A DNA stretch of 64,000 bases from Chryseobacterium sp. R2A-55 (GCF_021401085.1 NZ_JACBFP010000003.1:1-64000); one strand, 5' to 3'. Shown: positions 16,809-25,959, numbered from the stretch's first letter. The notes: generated from the letters alone by a model not told the origin. Made by a program: numbers and translations.

Positions 16809-17872
16809 ATTTTTTCCTGAAGGGCGTGTTTGATGATATGAATTAATTCTTCTGACGACTCAGGATTGCAGGAAACCTGGTTTAAATATTCCTGATGACC
16901 AAGGGTGAACAGCGCTTCAGCTGCCTGAATCCGGATGCCGGATGCAGGATGTTCCAGAAGCTGCTGCTTCAGAAAACCCACAGAACGCCGGTCGCGGGAA
17001 ATTTCCATCACGCGGAGAATTTCGAGCTGTACTTCCAGCGGCTGTTCAGGAAAAGAAACGGCAAGAGCAGGCATGGTCTGATCATTTTCGAGCGACAGCA
17101 AAGTCTGCACCGCCCGGATTCTTACCTCAGTTGACGGATGGTCCAGTAAATGCCACACTGCATCATAAAAGGAAAGCATCTGGAATTTCCGGAGCAGACT
17201 GAGGGTGAAAATAATGACCGAGTCGTTGGAACTCCGGAGCCAACCGTTAACTTCCTGTTCGCAGTTTTCCGGGATGGCAGTAACCGAATTCAGCAGCCTG
17301 AGCTGCTGCCAGTCGGAAATCTTATGGGTTTCTGTATCAAGAAAACGCAGGCCTTCAAATCCTTTGAAAGCGACCATTGCATACTGTGCTTCCTGATACA
17401 CAGCGGGGGAAGGATGGGAAAGCAGGGCCGTAATCCGGGGAACCGCAGCTTCCACTTTCATCGAAGTGAGTTCCTGAATTCCGCCTGCGATGAGGTATGC
17501 CTTTTTCTGGCTGAGCTTGCTGAATGCTTCTTTTTCCAGATTATACGCATGGAAAAGATCCTTGATTTCTTCCTGGGCGGTGCCTGAGAATTTTTTCTCT
17601 GAGCCCACTAATTTTTCGAGAAAGAGCTCCCGGAATGACGGATTGGCTGAAACCTGTTTCAATTCCCCATCGGTGGCGTTTTCCTCCTTTCCGAACACAA
17701 TAACTTCTGAGACCTTTTTATCGATTATGCGCGACCAGTTCGAAATATGCAGCAGTTCCCGGTACCGGCTGAAGCTGTACAAAAGAACTGCAACAATTAG
17801 CAGCAGCACCACGAGCAGCATGCCGAGAAAAGTAAGAAAGAGTTCGTGAATGGTTATATTCAGCAGCACCAT
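16802..17872 (-). CDS. Membrane-anchored HEAT-repeat protein
   Basis: This 356-residue protein has one N-terminal membrane helix (FLTFLGMLLVVLLLIVAVLL), then a charged region and an array of HEAT/PBS-like helical repeats from about 125 to the end (VEAAVPRITALLSHPSPAVY, EVRIRAVQTLLSLEND, ASGIRIQAAEALFTLGH). HEAT arrays bind proteins, so a scaffold or adaptor at the inner membrane is likely, perhaps linking the regulator to the GT2 enzyme. It overlaps the GT2-sulfatase start by 7 bases and follows the response regulator by a few bases, so all are probably cotranscribed. There is no catalytic motif. Confidence 0.8.
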   Translation of the reverse strand: MVLLNITIHELFLTFLGMLLVVLLLIVAVLLYSFSRYRELLHISNWSRIIDKKVSEVIVFGKEENATDGELKQVSANPSFRELFLEKLVGSEKKFSGTAQEEIKDLFHAYNLEKEAFSKLSQKKAYLIAGGIQELTSMKVEAAVPRITALLSHPSPAVYQEAQYAMVAFKGFEGLRFLDTETHKISDWQQLRLLNSVTAIPENCEQEVNGWLRSSNDSVIIFTLSLLRKFQMLSFYDAVWHLLDHPSTEVRIRAVQTLLSLENDQTMPALAVSFPEQPLEVQLEILRVMEISRDRRSVGFLKQQLLEHPASGIRIQAAEALFTLGHQEYLNQVSCNPESSEELIHIIKHALQEKIC

Positions 17873-17876
17873 ATCC

Positions 17877-18233
17877 TTATTTAACCGTAAACCTTTTGAT
17901 CCTCAGCATCAGCTCATTGGGGCTGAAAGGCTTCACGATAAAGTCGGCCGCACCCAGCCCGAAAGCATTGAGGACCACTTCTTCCTGCCCCATGCTGGAA
18001 AGCATAATGACAGGGGTATTTCTGCCGGTCTTCTGCACCGCGGAAAGTATTTCGATTCCGGAGGCAAAAGGCATCATGATATCGGTGATGATCAGGTCAA
18101 CCTCAGTATTCTGTATGGTTTCTATGGCTTCTTTTCCGTTGCGGGTGAGGATGACTTCACAGCCTTCTTTTATTAATTTATGTTCAATTGTTTTTAAAAT
18201 AAGTTCGTCGTCTTCCGCGATTAAAATCAACAT
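17877..18233 (-). CDS. Stand-alone response regulator (receiver domain only)
   Basis: This 118-residue CheY-like receiver has the acidic pair in LILIAEDDELI, the phospho-acceptor Asp in LIITDIMMP (about 54), Ser/Thr in VIMLSSMG and the conserved Lys in FIVKPFSP. There is no DNA-binding or enzymatic output domain, so it probably acts by protein contact. It sits 8 bases after the hybrid kinase and 4 bases before the HEAT-repeat gene, suggesting the path kinase to receiver to HEAT or GT2 protein. Confidence 0.92.
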   Translation of the reverse strand: MLILIAEDDELILKTIEHKLIKEGCEVILTRNGKEAIETIQNTEVDLIITDIMMPFASGIEILSAVQKTGRNTPVIMLSSMGQEEVVLNAFGLGAADFIVKPFSPNELMLRIKRFTVK

Positions 18234-18241
18234 AATTCCTT

Positions 18242-21200
18242 TTAATTTATCTGTTCCTTAATTAAGTCAAGCGCAATTTTGATCTCCTGAACTATTTCCG
18301 GGTAAAGCACGTCATATTCAGGATGATCCAATTCTTTTTCCCATTGACCGGCGATTTCTGCCAATCTGAAAAGTCCGGCTGTACCGGCAGTGCCTTTGAG
18401 TTTATGGAGTATCTTTTTCAGTTCTTCTGCATCTTTCCGGTCTGCCGCCGCTTTCAGATTTATTTCTGAGCTGATCAGCTCCTGGAGTACCAAATTTAAA
18501 AACATTTTCCGAAACTCCTCATCACCTCCGACCTGGTCGTCCAGATGGTCGAGACTGAGATACTTTTCGAGCTGGATATTGGGTGCCGGTAGTTTTTCCG
18601 GTCCGTGGGTGAGATGCTTCTGCAACATTTCGGAAAGATCAGCCTGTCTCAATGGTTTCGGTAAGAAATCATCCATTCCTGCCTCCAGGCACTTTTCTTT
18701 TTCTCCCAGTACATTGCCGGCAGTAACCCCTATAATGGGAACCTGCTGATAGCCGGAAAGCATCCGGATCTGTCTGGTGGCTTCAATTCCATCCATCACG
18801 GGCATCTGAACATCCATCAGGACAAGACCGAAGGCTTCTTCCCTGCATGCTTCAAGTGCCTGCAGACCATCCGTTTTTTCTGTTAAACGGGCATTCGGCA
18901 TGATGGCCTGCATCATTTTACTGTTCAGCACCATATTCACCGGATTGTCATCCACCAATAACACCTTCAGTCCTGAAGGGAATAATGAGCTCTCAGACTT
19001 TTCGTTTGCTGCGTTCGTTTCACCGGTATCCCGCACGGTATGCTGCACCGCACGTCTCAGGGTATGGTAGAGTTCTTCAGACTTAATGGGTTTCAGCAGG
19101 CAGTAGGATTTTTCGTCCTTTCTGAAAGCATTGATGACCTCATGCTCTTCGGAGGAAGTATGCAGCACGACAAGGGGTGACAATTCTTCCTGGCTGCTGA
19201 ACATTTTCCTGATCTTCTCAATGGTTTCCAGACCGGAAATATGCGGCATGTGGTAATCCATTAAAATCACGTCAAAGCGCTCTCCTTTCGTCAGGATATC
19301 CAATGCTTCCAGTCCGTTAGCCGCTAATTTTGAATCAATGTTTTTATAGGCCAGCATGTGCTGCATGATGATTCTGTTATTTTCATTGTCATCAACAATC
19401 AGGACGTTTCTTACCGGGAGATCTTCAAGATCCGTATTTTCATCAGCCTCATCGGCTTCATAAGGGATTTCGATATCAAACCAGAACACTGATCCTTTTG
19501 CCACTTCGCTGGTCAGCGTAAGATGGCTGCCCATATATTTGAGAATATTGTTGGAAATGGTAAGTCCCAAACCGGTTCCGCCGAAGCGTTTGCTCACCGA
19601 CGAGTCTTCCTGGGTAAACGCATCGAAAATGCGCTGCTGTTTGTGGGACGGAATCCCGATCCCGGTATCTCTTACCGCAAAGCGAAGGGTGATCTTTTCC
19701 GCATCCATGTTGAGTTTCTCCACCTTGAGCTCTATTTCACCATACTCGGTAAACTTAACGGCATTTCCGAGCAGGTTGATAAGCACCTGCTTGATTCTGG
19801 ATTCGTCCAGAAAGAGTGTTTTCGGGAGCCCCTGCTCGATATTCAGCAGCAGCTCAATGCCTTTCCGCTGGGACTGATAAAGGATGACATTCACTACCTG
19901 ACTCAGCAGATCATAGACATTGGATCTGTCAATCAACAGTTCCATTTTACCGGATTCTATTTTTGAAAAATCCAGGATATCAGTAATGATATTGAGTAAG
20001 CTTTCCCCTGATTCGTTGATATAATTGAGATACTGGGTCTGCATTTCATTGAGGGGAGTTTTCAGCAGAAGGTCGGAAAAGCCTATAACGCCATTGAGCG
20101 GTGTCCGGATTTCGTGGCTCATGTTGGCAAGGAATTCAGATTTGGCTCTGTTGGCAAGGTCGGCGGTTTCTTTCGCTTTTTTAAGTTCAGCATTTGCGTT
20201 TACCACTTCGGTCATGTTCTGGGCGGAAACAATAATACCTCCAACCACCTGCTCGGAAAGATACCAGGGACTCACTTCCAGATGATAATGCTGTGGTTCT
20301 TCTTTTCCGGGAACATGTATGGTAAGGTCTTCGTCCTTATGAGTTTTGCCTTTTAGGGCCTCCAGATATATTTTCTTTCTCTCTTCGGGAGCGTTGGGGG
20401 AAACCTCAAAAATGTGTCTGCCAATGAGTTCCATACCGTTCATTGAAAACTCGTCCAGCCAGTTTTTGCTTACGGTGAGGTAATTCAGATCCTGGTCAAA
20501 CATGGCCACCGCAGTGGGAATATCACTTACAAAAGACTGCAGCATGGCCTCCTTTTTTGCCAGTTCGAGATAAGTGTTTTTGAAGGCATCAATATCCTGA
20601 ATAATGCCGAATACCTTAATGCAGATGCCGTTTTCAAACTCAGGAATTCCTTTCACCCTTACCCATATTTCCACCCCATCCTGCCGTTTCAGTTTTATTT
20701 CCTCATCATAAGCCCTGCCTTCCTTTACAGCCCTTGTAAACAGAAAACGCATCCGTTCCCCGTTTTCTTCGCCATAAAAATTCAGGGCATTTTCCAGATC
20801 CGGAACAAAATCCCTGCTGACCTTATGGATCTCCCGAGTTGAACGGGACCAGAACACGGTGTTGTTTTTAAGGTTGACCTCCCAGCCGCCTACCTGGGCT
20901 ACCTCACTGGTCTGCTCGAGAATTTTTCTGGTATGCATCAGATCTTTTTCCAAGGCTACCCTTTCGGTGATGTTCAGGGCGGTACTCATCACATAAGGAT
21001 TTCCTTTTTCATCTGTTTCCACCATATTGTGATACATCCAGATGATTTCCTGACCCTCTTTGGTCTTGAGCACCATATTCCCCACGTCTTCCCCGTTTTC
21101 TGCAACCCGTTCCAGGTACTGTTCCAGGAAAGGCCAGAGGTGTTCCGGCATGAGTTTTTTCAAGGTCAATCCTTTGGTTTCTTCCGCAGAATAATGGAGG

Positions 21201-22159
21201 GTTTCGCGTCCTTTTTCGTTGACCGCCAGAATATTGCCTTCCATATCATGCATGCTCATGAGCCCGATGGCATTTTCAAAGAAGTTTCTGAAACGCCGTT
21301 CGGAAGTTTCAAGTTTTTGGTTTTCTTCTACCAGCCGGGTAATGTTTCTTCCGAAACAAAAAATCTCGGTGTGATTCTGATTCTGTTTCAGATGCCATTC
21401 GATCACTACATGTTGATTGCCGGCAGTCTGGATAGTGGCCGTAAAAACCAGCTCTTCATCTCTTTCGGGGAAATTATTGATCAGCTGATGTAATTCCTCG
21501 TTCCGGCTGCCCAGAATACTGAAAAAACTCATATTTACAGCCTGATGTCTTTTTAAACCGAAAGTGGATTCAAAAGCCGGATTCACTTCTTTGAGTTTAA
21601 AGCTGTTATCCAGAACACATATTAAATTATTGGTAATCGTAAAGGTTTCCTGAAAATACTCCGCCTGAAGATTTTTTTTCTTTCCGATCAGAATTTTGGT
21701 AATGGCTTCCCCCATTTTTTTAAGGGAGGAAATCTGTTTTTCTGAAATGGTTTTCGGCTGATAATCGATCACGCAGAGGGTGCCCAATGCAAAGCCCTCA
21801 TCATCAATCAGAGGCACCCCCGCATAAAAACGGATTCCGCCGGCGATCACCAATGGATTCTGCGATGATCTCGGATCCTGTAAAGTGTCATTGATAACCA
21901 GCACTTCCCTGCTTGCGATGGCATACTGGCAAATGGTATTTTCGCGCGCAACAAAATCGAGCTCCATCCCCACGCAGCTCTGTATGGTCTGGGTGTGCTC
22001 TTCCATCATCGCAATGAGGGAAGCGGGACAGTCGGCAATCAGGCAGGCTCCTTCCGCAAAAACGTCAAGCTCCGGATCTTTCCCTAAATGCAGGAGATTA
22101 AAAAATTCCAATTTCTTGATTCTTTCATCTTCATTTTCAGGAACCGGATATGCTGTCAT
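18242..22159 (-). CDS. Hybrid sensor histidine kinase (GAF, PAS, HisKA, HATPase, two REC, Hpt)
   Basis: This 1305-residue protein has a GAF domain (about 25-155), four PAS/PAC units (about 170-660, with repeated ITERV / DIDAF / NMTEV joins), HisKA with [11 protein letters not shown] (His about 681), and HATPase with DTGIGIP and FGGTGLGL. Two receiver domains follow ([10 protein letters not shown]...LMDYHMP and [10 protein letters not shown]...LMDVQMP), then a C-terminal Hpt domain with HKLKGTAG (His about 1251). There is no membrane segment, so it is a cytoplasmic sensor with a complete internal phosphorelay that could hand phosphate to the adjacent single-domain regulator. First gene of the operon with the HEAT and GT2-sulfatase genes. 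The signal is unknown. Confidence 0.93.
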   Translation of the reverse strand: MTAYPVPENEDERIKKLEFFNLLHLGKDPELDVFAEGACLIADCPASLIAMMEEHTQTIQSCVGMELDFVARENTICQYAIASREVLVINDTLQDPRSSQNPLVIAGGIRFYAGVPLIDDEGFALGTLCVIDYQPKTISEKQISSLKKMGEAITKILIGKKKNLQAEYFQETFTITNNLICVLDNSFKLKEVNPAFESTFGLKRHQAVNMSFFSILGSRNEELHQLINNFPERDEELVFTATIQTAGNQHVVIEWHLKQNQNHTEIFCFGRNITRLVEENQKLETSERRFRNFFENAIGLMSMHDMEGNILAVNEKGRETLHYSAEETKGLTLKKLMPEHLWPFLEQYLERVAENGEDVGNMVLKTKEGQEIIWMYHNMVETDEKGNPYVMSTALNITERVALEKDLMHTRKILEQTSEVAQVGGWEVNLKNNTVFWSRSTREIHKVSRDFVPDLENALNFYGEENGERMRFLFTRAVKEGRAYDEEIKLKRQDGVEIWVRVKGIPEFENGICIKVFGIIQDIDAFKNTYLELAKKEAMLQSFVSDIPTAVAMFDQDLNYLTVSKNWLDEFSMNGMELIGRHIFEVSPNAPEERKKIYLEALKGKTHKDEDLTIHVPGKEEPQHYHLEVSPWYLSEQVVGGIIVSAQNMTEVVNANAELKKAKETADLANRAKSEFLANMSHEIRTPLNGVIGFSDLLLKTPLNEMQTQYLNYINESGESLLNIITDILDFSKIESGKMELLIDRSNVYDLLSQVVNVILYQSQRKGIELLLNIEQGLPKTLFLDESRIKQVLINLLGNAVKFTEYGEIELKVEKLNMDAEKITLRFAVRDTGIGIPSHKQQRIFDAFTQEDSSVSKRFGGTGLGLTISNNILKYMGSHLTLTSEVAKGSVFWFDIEIPYEADEADENTDLEDLPVRNVLIVDDNENNRIIMQHMLAYKNIDSKLAANGLEALDILTKGERFDVILMDYHMPHISGLETIEKIRKMFSSQEELSPLVVLHTSSEEHEVINAFRKDEKSYCLLKPIKSEELYHTLRRAVQHTVRDTGETNAANEKSESSLFPSGLKVLLVDDNPVNMVLNSKMMQAIMPNARLTEKTDGLQALEACREEAFGLVLMDVQMPVMDGIEATRQIRMLSGYQQVPIIGVTAGNVLGEKEKCLEAGMDDFLPKPLRQADLSEMLQKHLTHGPEKLPAPNIQLEKYLSLDHLDDQVGGDEEFRKMFLNLVLQELISSEINLKAAADRKDAEELKKILHKLKGTAGTAGLFRLAEIAGQWEKELDHPEYDVLYPEIVQEIKIALDLIKEQIN

Positions 22160-22219
22160 AAAATATTTTGCTTGAATGGTACAATTGATTTCAAAACTTT
22201 ATACCGTTGAAATCCGCTT

Positions 22220-22227
22220 CAAAGATA
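22220..22227 (-). promoter_or_regulatory. Possible -7 box upstream of the hybrid kinase
   Basis: On the minus strand this reads TATCTTTG, a fit to TAnnTTTG, 60 bases before the ATG. No TTG at a normal distance is visible, so this is weak. Confidence 0.3.
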
Positions 22228-22334
22228 ATATTTCGGTAAGAAATTTAATAAATATTTGTAAAATTAACATTCAAAACCATTTCACCAACTGATTAAAAAA
22301 AAGGGTCACAATAGATGCTGTAACTCATTGTTAG

Positions 22335-22393
22335 TAGATGATATCGGGATCAAACCGACCACCTTCCCGAAGGCTTTCGGGACGCTCCAGCTA
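22335..22393 (-). pseudogene. tRNA-Ala-like 3' fragment, copy C (most diverged)
   Basis: Minus strand: AGCTGGAGCG, a TCCCG/CGGGA stem with loop AAAGCCTT, then AGGTGGTCGGTTTGATCCCG and ATATCATCTA. It matches the variable loop, T arm and 3' acceptor of the tRNA-Ala at 23008-23081 with changes in the T loop and acceptor. There is no 5' acceptor strand. Beside it remains a short piece matching the 3' end of the GIY-YIG gene. Confidence 0.75.
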
Positions 22394-22438
22394 TCTATTC
22401 GCACCTTGCTTATTGTGAATCAGGAAATAACGGAACAT

Positions 22439-22470
22439 AAAAAAGCACAAAACATTGCTGTTCTGTGCTT
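22439..22470 (-). terminator. Terminator, copy 3 of a repeated unit
   Basis: Minus strand AAGCACAGAACA / TGTTTTGTGCTT around GCAA, followed by a T-run; the same sequence as at 22826 and 22969. Confidence 0.8.
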
Positions 22471-22477
22471 CAACCTG

Positions 22478-22536
22478 TGGAGGATATCGGGATCGAACCG
22501 ACCACCTTCCCGAAGCCTTTCGGGACGCTCCAGCCA
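22478..22536 (-). pseudogene. tRNA-Ala-like 3' fragment, copy B (after the GIY-YIG gene)
   Basis: Starts one base beyond the GIY-YIG stop. Minus strand GGCTGGAGCG, stem TCCCG/CGGGA with 8-base loop AAAGGCTT, then AGGTGGTCGGTTCGATCCCG and ATATCCTCCA. From AGGTGG onward it is identical to the real tRNA-Ala. It lacks the 5' acceptor strand and the first D-stem strand, so it cannot fold as a tRNA. Confidence 0.8.
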
Positions 22537-22537
22537 T

Positions 22538-22801
22538 CTATTCGCACCTTCCCCTATTTTGAATCAGGAACTCAATATATTTCCTGCTCTTCTTGGCTTT
22601 TATTGAACTTTCCCGTGCGATGGCCTCGCTCCGGCTTGAATATTCTTCGGTGTATTTTAATTCCCAGTCGTCGGATTTCCCGGTAAAATGGTCTTTTGAA
22701 AAATGATGTTTCCGAAGCCGCTCTTCAATATCCTGAGTTTGTCCAATATAGTATCGGTTTAATTTTGCCGAATAAAGTATATACACATAATATTTGTCCA
22801 T
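22538..22801 (-). CDS. Small GIY-YIG endonuclease-domain protein
   Basis: I place the start at 22801 (MDKYYVYILYSAKLNRYYIG), giving 87 residues. A longer frame to 22924 exists only because it reads through a terminator and a tRNA fragment. The GIY-YIG signature is YVYILYS...YYIGQT, followed by the usual Arg in DIEERLRKH, then FTGKSDDWEL and the Glu-containing RSEAIARESSIKAKKSRKYI. This is the compact UvrC-N/SLX1-like type common in flavobacteria, of uncertain function and possibly a mobile nuclease. It lies between two tRNA-Ala 3' fragments, and two neighbouring units keep only the last part of its 3' end, consistent with repeated insertion and deletion. Confidence 0.88.
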   Translation of the reverse strand: MDKYYVYILYSAKLNRYYIGQTQDIEERLRKHHFSKDHFTGKSDDWELKYTEEYSSRSEAIARESSIKAKKSRKYIEFLIQNRGRCE

Positions 22802-22825
22802 GGAATCAAATTTACACTTAATACC

Positions 22826-22857
22826 AAAAAAGCACAAAACATTGCTGTTCTGTGCTT
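22826..22857 (-). terminator. Terminator, copy 2 of a repeated unit
   Basis: Same AAGCACAGAACA / TGTTTTGTGCTT hairpin plus T-run as after the real tRNA. It lies directly upstream of the GIY-YIG gene. Confidence 0.8.
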
Positions 22858-22864
22858 CAACCTG

Positions 22865-22923
22865 TGGAGGATATCGGGATCGAACCAACCACCTTCCCGA
22901 AGGCTTTCGGGACGCTCCAGCCA
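22865..22923 (-). pseudogene. tRNA-Ala-like 3' fragment, copy A
   Basis: Minus strand GGCTGGAGCG, TCCCG/CGGGA stem with loop AAAGCCTT, then AGGTGGTTGGTTCGATCCCG and ATATCCTCCA; one change in the T stem relative to the real tRNA. It is preceded on the minus strand by a remnant (TTCCTGATTCACAATAAGC) resembling the 3' end of the GIY-YIG gene. Confidence 0.8.
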
Positions 22924-22968
22924 TCTACTCATCCCTTGCTTATTGTGAATCAGGAACTAACTTAACAT

Positions 22969-23000
22969 AAAAAAGCACAAAACATTGCTGTTCTGTGCTT
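22969..23000 (-). terminator. Terminator after tRNA-Ala (copy 1)
   Basis: Minus strand AAGCACAGAACA, loop GCAA, TGTTTTGTGCTT and a T-run, 8 bases beyond the tRNA 3' end. Confidence 0.85.
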
Positions 23001-23007
23001 CAACCTG

Positions 23008-23081
23008 TGGAGGATATCGGGATCGAACCGACCACCTTTAGACTGCCAGTCTAACGCTCTAGCCAGATGAGCTAATCCCCC
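23008..23081 (-). tRNA. tRNA-Ala (anticodon GGC)
   Basis: The 74-base minus-strand sequence folds as a full cloverleaf: acceptor GGGGGAT / ATCCTCC (with one G-T pair), D arm GCTC...GAGC, anticodon arm TTAGA-CTGGCAG-TCTAA with anticodon GGC (reads GCC), and T arm GTCGG-TTCGATC-CCGAT. The CCA end is not encoded. Its 3' end faces the accessory part of the window, and three partial copies of its 3' half follow. Confidence 0.93.
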
Positions 23082-23236
23082 GCGATCCGGAAGTAAATTC
23101 CGAAAATCAGTTTGCAATGATACAAAAATTTTGCTGCAAATTCCAATTTCGGGATTAATATTTTAAATTTTTAGAAAAAGTGTGTTTTCAGGGCTTGCGG
23201 TTATTAAATGATGACTTATCTGAAAATATTCGGTCA

Positions 23237-24037
23237 CTATTTAACTCCTTTCTTTTCTGCTACCAGGGAAAAAACATGGGGGACCTTATTTCCAAACTGA
23301 GGAATCCTGTATTTTCCTTTTTCAAATTCTTCATTGTGGCGGAAGCATGCATAGGGTGACCAGTCGTACTCTTCAAATGAATTGAGCACGAGACTTTCTT
23401 TCAGCAAACTGCCGAGAACTTCGGAAGTGGGGTGATTCCACATGACATAATCCTGAACGATTTCTGCAGACTGATCTGCGTAGGTTCCTTCATAAGTTTC
23501 GACGATCGGTTTTTCGTTGAAATAACTGTATTTCACATGGGTGAAATCGTCATCAAACATCCAGACTACAGGATGGAATTCTACAAAAACAAATTTGCCG
23601 CCGGGCTTGAGAAAATGAGCAATGACCTGAGCCCATTTATCCAGATCGGGCAGCCAGCCGATGGTTCCGTAACTGGTGTACACGATGTCATACTTCTGAT
23701 CTAAAACCTTAGGCAGTTCATAGACATCGGAAACCAAGAACTGAGTATCCGTTCCACACTTTTGGGCCAAATCCTTTGCGGCAGCGATGGCCATGTCGGA
23801 TAAGTCAATTCCGGTCACTTTCGCTCCCATTCTCGAAAGTGAGATAGAATCCTGCCCGAAATGACATTGCAGATGAAGGATTTCTTTTCCCAGCACCTCA
23901 CCCAATAATGCTAATTCAATGGAATTCAGTGAGGTTCTGCCATTGATAAATTCTTCCACAAAATAGAAGTCTGATTTCAAATGGGGTTGCACTTTGGCAT
24001 TCCATGAATTACGATTGATTTCGAGGTAGTTTTGCAT
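23237..24037 (-). CDS. Class I SAM-dependent methyltransferase
   Basis: This 266-residue protein has a Rossmann methyltransferase fold: motif I variant EILHLQCHFGQDSISLSRMG (Q/C in place of the usual DxGxGxG), motif II VTGIDLSD, LVSDVYELP, then YDIVYTSYGTIGWLPDL and FLKPGGKFVFVEFHP. The family (Methyltransf_11/25-like) is common in Bacteroidetes, and the substrate is not evident. It is monocistronic-looking: a tRNA lies downstream and a short low-complexity repeat upstream. Confidence 0.88.
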   Translation of the reverse strand: MQNYLEINRNSWNAKVQPHLKSDFYFVEEFINGRTSLNSIELALLGEVLGKEILHLQCHFGQDSISLSRMGAKVTGIDLSDMAIAAAKDLAQKCGTDTQFLVSDVYELPKVLDQKYDIVYTSYGTIGWLPDLDKWAQVIAHFLKPGGKFVFVEFHPVVWMFDDDFTHVKYSYFNEKPIVETYEGTYADQSAEIVQDYVMWNHPTSEVLGSLLKESLVLNSFEEYDWSPYACFRHNEEFEKGKYRIPQFGNKVPHVFSLVAEKKGVK

Positions 24038-24039
24038 AG

Positions 24040-24097
24040 GTTGAGGTTGAGAATGAGTTAGAGATTGAGATTGAGTAAGAGATTGAGATTAAGGCTG
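24040..24097. repeat. Short low-complexity tandem repeat (GAGATT/GAGTTA type)
   Basis: About nine imperfect copies of a 6-base word (GTTGAG, GAGATT, GAGTAA) fill the gap between the EamA and methyltransferase genes. It could vary in length by slippage and alter the leader of the methyltransferase gene. Confidence 0.7.
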
Positions 24098-24103
24098 AGT
24101 GTA

Positions 24104-24523
24104 TTATTTCCAGATCAGGAAAAGGGTTCCCGCAATAATTAATCCTGCTCCTACTGCGGTTTTCCAGGTTAAGGTTTCCCCTAAAAAAATCACGGCAAAA
24201 ATAATGGTGAGTGCCAGACTGAGCTTATCAATTCCTGCGACTTTTGAGACCTCGCCCATCTGCAGGGCTTTGAAATAAAAAATCCAGGAAAGTCCGGTGG
24301 CCACTCCCGAAATACCCAAAAAGAACCAGGTCTTGAACGGAAGACTGGCGATTCCCCTTATTTCATTGCGAACCAGCACAATGAGCCAGATCATCACCAA
24401 AACAACGATTGTTCTGATAGCAGTTGCTAAATTGGAGTTCACATTCCCGACACCTACTTTAGCAAAAATTGCAGTAAGTGCAGCAAATAGTGCCGAAAGA
24501 AGCGCATAGATCCACCACATCAT
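24104..24523 (-). CDS. Small EamA/DMT-superfamily transporter
   Basis: This 139-residue protein is built almost wholly of membrane helices (IYALLSALFAALTAIFAKVG, IRTIVVLVMIWLIVLV, TWFFLGISGVATGLSWIFYF, LTIIFAVIFLGE, AVGAGLIIAGTLFLIW), the half-size single EamA-domain form. It carries the typical YFKALQMGEVSKVAGIDKLS segment. Members export or import small metabolites, usually as dimers; the substrate is unknown. It lies between hisS and the methyltransferase on the same strand. Confidence 0.88.
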   Translation of the reverse strand: MMWWIYALLSALFAALTAIFAKVGVGNVNSNLATAIRTIVVLVMIWLIVLVRNEIRGIASLPFKTWFFLGISGVATGLSWIFYFKALQMGEVSKVAGIDKLSLALTIIFAVIFLGETLTWKTAVGAGLIIAGTLFLIWK

Positions 24524-24563
24524 TGTCTTTTTTTATTGGTTGGGGCTGAGCGCTCAAACCCTT

Positions 24564-25916
24564 CTAATTTTTGAGAAACTCTTTAATTGAAACCGTTTTC
24601 TGTTCTCCGGATTGCAGGTTTTTCAGAGTGATTTTATCTTCAGAAATCTCCTGTTCACCGTAGAAAACGAGATTTGGAATCCCTTTCTTCTCGGCGTAGG
24701 CAAATTGCTTTTTCAACTTCGCAGATTCCGGATACAATTCGGCCGACACACCGGTTTCACGAAGCCGGGTAATGATCTTCATGGCTTCCAGCGATTCCAT
24801 TTCGCCATAATTTGCAAAAAGAAACTGCACCGCATTTTCCTCACCTTCCGGGAAGAGGCCAAGCTCTTCCATCACCAGATAAATCCGGTCCAACCCGAAA
24901 GAAATCCCTATTCCGGGAATATTTTTCACCCCGAAAACTTCAGTCAGATTGTCATATCTGCCACCACCACCAATGGACCCAATCTGAACCTCATCGGCTT
25001 TGACCTCAAAAATTGCTCCCGTGTAATAATCCAATCCCCTCGCCAAGGTAATATCAAATTTAAGATTTTCCGGAGAAATTCCTAAGTCGAGACATTTCGT
25101 TAAAACAAACTCCAACTCCTCTACACCTTTTGTCCCGATCTCATTTCCGATGAACTTCTCCTTCAGCTGCAAAATATTTTCCAGAGCATCATCGGTCTGG
25201 CTAAAAAGGAAATCCAGTTTAGAGATGGCTTCCGTGGAAATATTTTTTTCCTTTAATTCCTTTACCACTCCATCTTTTCCAATCTTATCAAGCTTATCGA
25301 GTGCCACCGTAAAGTCGATCAGTTGATCAGCAATCCCGGCATATTCCGCCAATCCGGAAAGGATTTTCCGATTGTTTAAATGAAGCGTAACCGAAATCTT
25401 CAAATCTGCGAATGATTTCAAATACAACTGCACCAATTCCACTTCCTGCCAAAGGCTCTCACTTCCTACCACATCAGCATCACACTGGTAAAACTCGCGG
25501 AATCTGCCTTTCTGCGGACGATCAGCTCTCCAGACTGGCTGGATCTGGTACCGTTTGAAAGGGAAGGTCATGGTTCCGTGATTCATTGCCACGAAACGCG
25601 CAAAAGGAACCGTAAGATCGTAACGGAGGGCTTTTTCTGAGATCTGGGAAATCAGTTTCTGGGAATTTTTAGAAGTCCAATCTTCTTCGTTGGCTTTCGA
25701 AGCGTAATCTCCGGAGTTTAGAATCTTAAAAATCAAGCGGTCGCCTTCTTCGCCATATTTACCGGTCAAAGTTGAGAGATTCTCAAAACTGGGCGTTTCC
25801 AAAGGCTGGAAACCGAAGAGTTCGAAATTTTTCTGTAATGTATTGATGATGAACCTTCTGTTGATGACTTCCTTTGCGGTAAAATCGCGGGTTCCTTTTG
25901 CTAAACTTGGCTTCAT
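24564..25916 (-). CDS. hisS: Histidyl-tRNA synthetase
   Basis: This 450-residue class II synthetase begins [11 protein letters not shown]. It shows motif 2-type sequence [27 protein letters not shown], the histidine-specific stretches [13 protein letters not shown] and [10 protein letters not shown], motif 3 [10 protein letters not shown], and a C-terminal anticodon-binding domain. It charges tRNA-His in the cytoplasm. Length and motifs are normal. A well-spaced promoter lies upstream. Confidence 0.97.
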   Translation of the reverse strand: MKPSLAKGTRDFTAKEVINRRFIINTLQKNFELFGFQPLETPSFENLSTLTGKYGEEGDRLIFKILNSGDYASKANEEDWTSKNSQKLISQISEKALRYDLTVPFARFVAMNHGTMTFPFKRYQIQPVWRADRPQKGRFREFYQCDADVVGSESLWQEVELVQLYLKSFADLKISVTLHLNNRKILSGLAEYAGIADQLIDFTVALDKLDKIGKDGVVKELKEKNISTEAISKLDFLFSQTDDALENILQLKEKFIGNEIGTKGVEELEFVLTKCLDLGISPENLKFDITLARGLDYYTGAIFEVKADEVQIGSIGGGGRYDNLTEVFGVKNIPGIGISFGLDRIYLVMEELGLFPEGEENAVQFLFANYGEMESLEAMKIITRLRETGVSAELYPESAKLKKQFAYAEKKGIPNLVFYGEQEISEDKITLKNLQSGEQKTVSIKEFLKN

Positions 25917-25959
25917 CTATTGATTTGATGATTTGTTAATATGATGATCTGCTAATTTG

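Noticed and set aside
22335-22923. Three additional functional tRNA genes
   Set aside because: None has a 5' acceptor strand or full D arm, and the anticodon loop has eight bases.
22802-22924. Longer N-terminus for the GIY-YIG protein
   Set aside because: These codons are a tRNA fragment and a terminator; the family normally starts at the MDKYYVYILYS region.
24040-24097. Regulatory iterons
   Set aside because: The six-base words are irregular and look like slippage-prone low complexity rather than binding sites.
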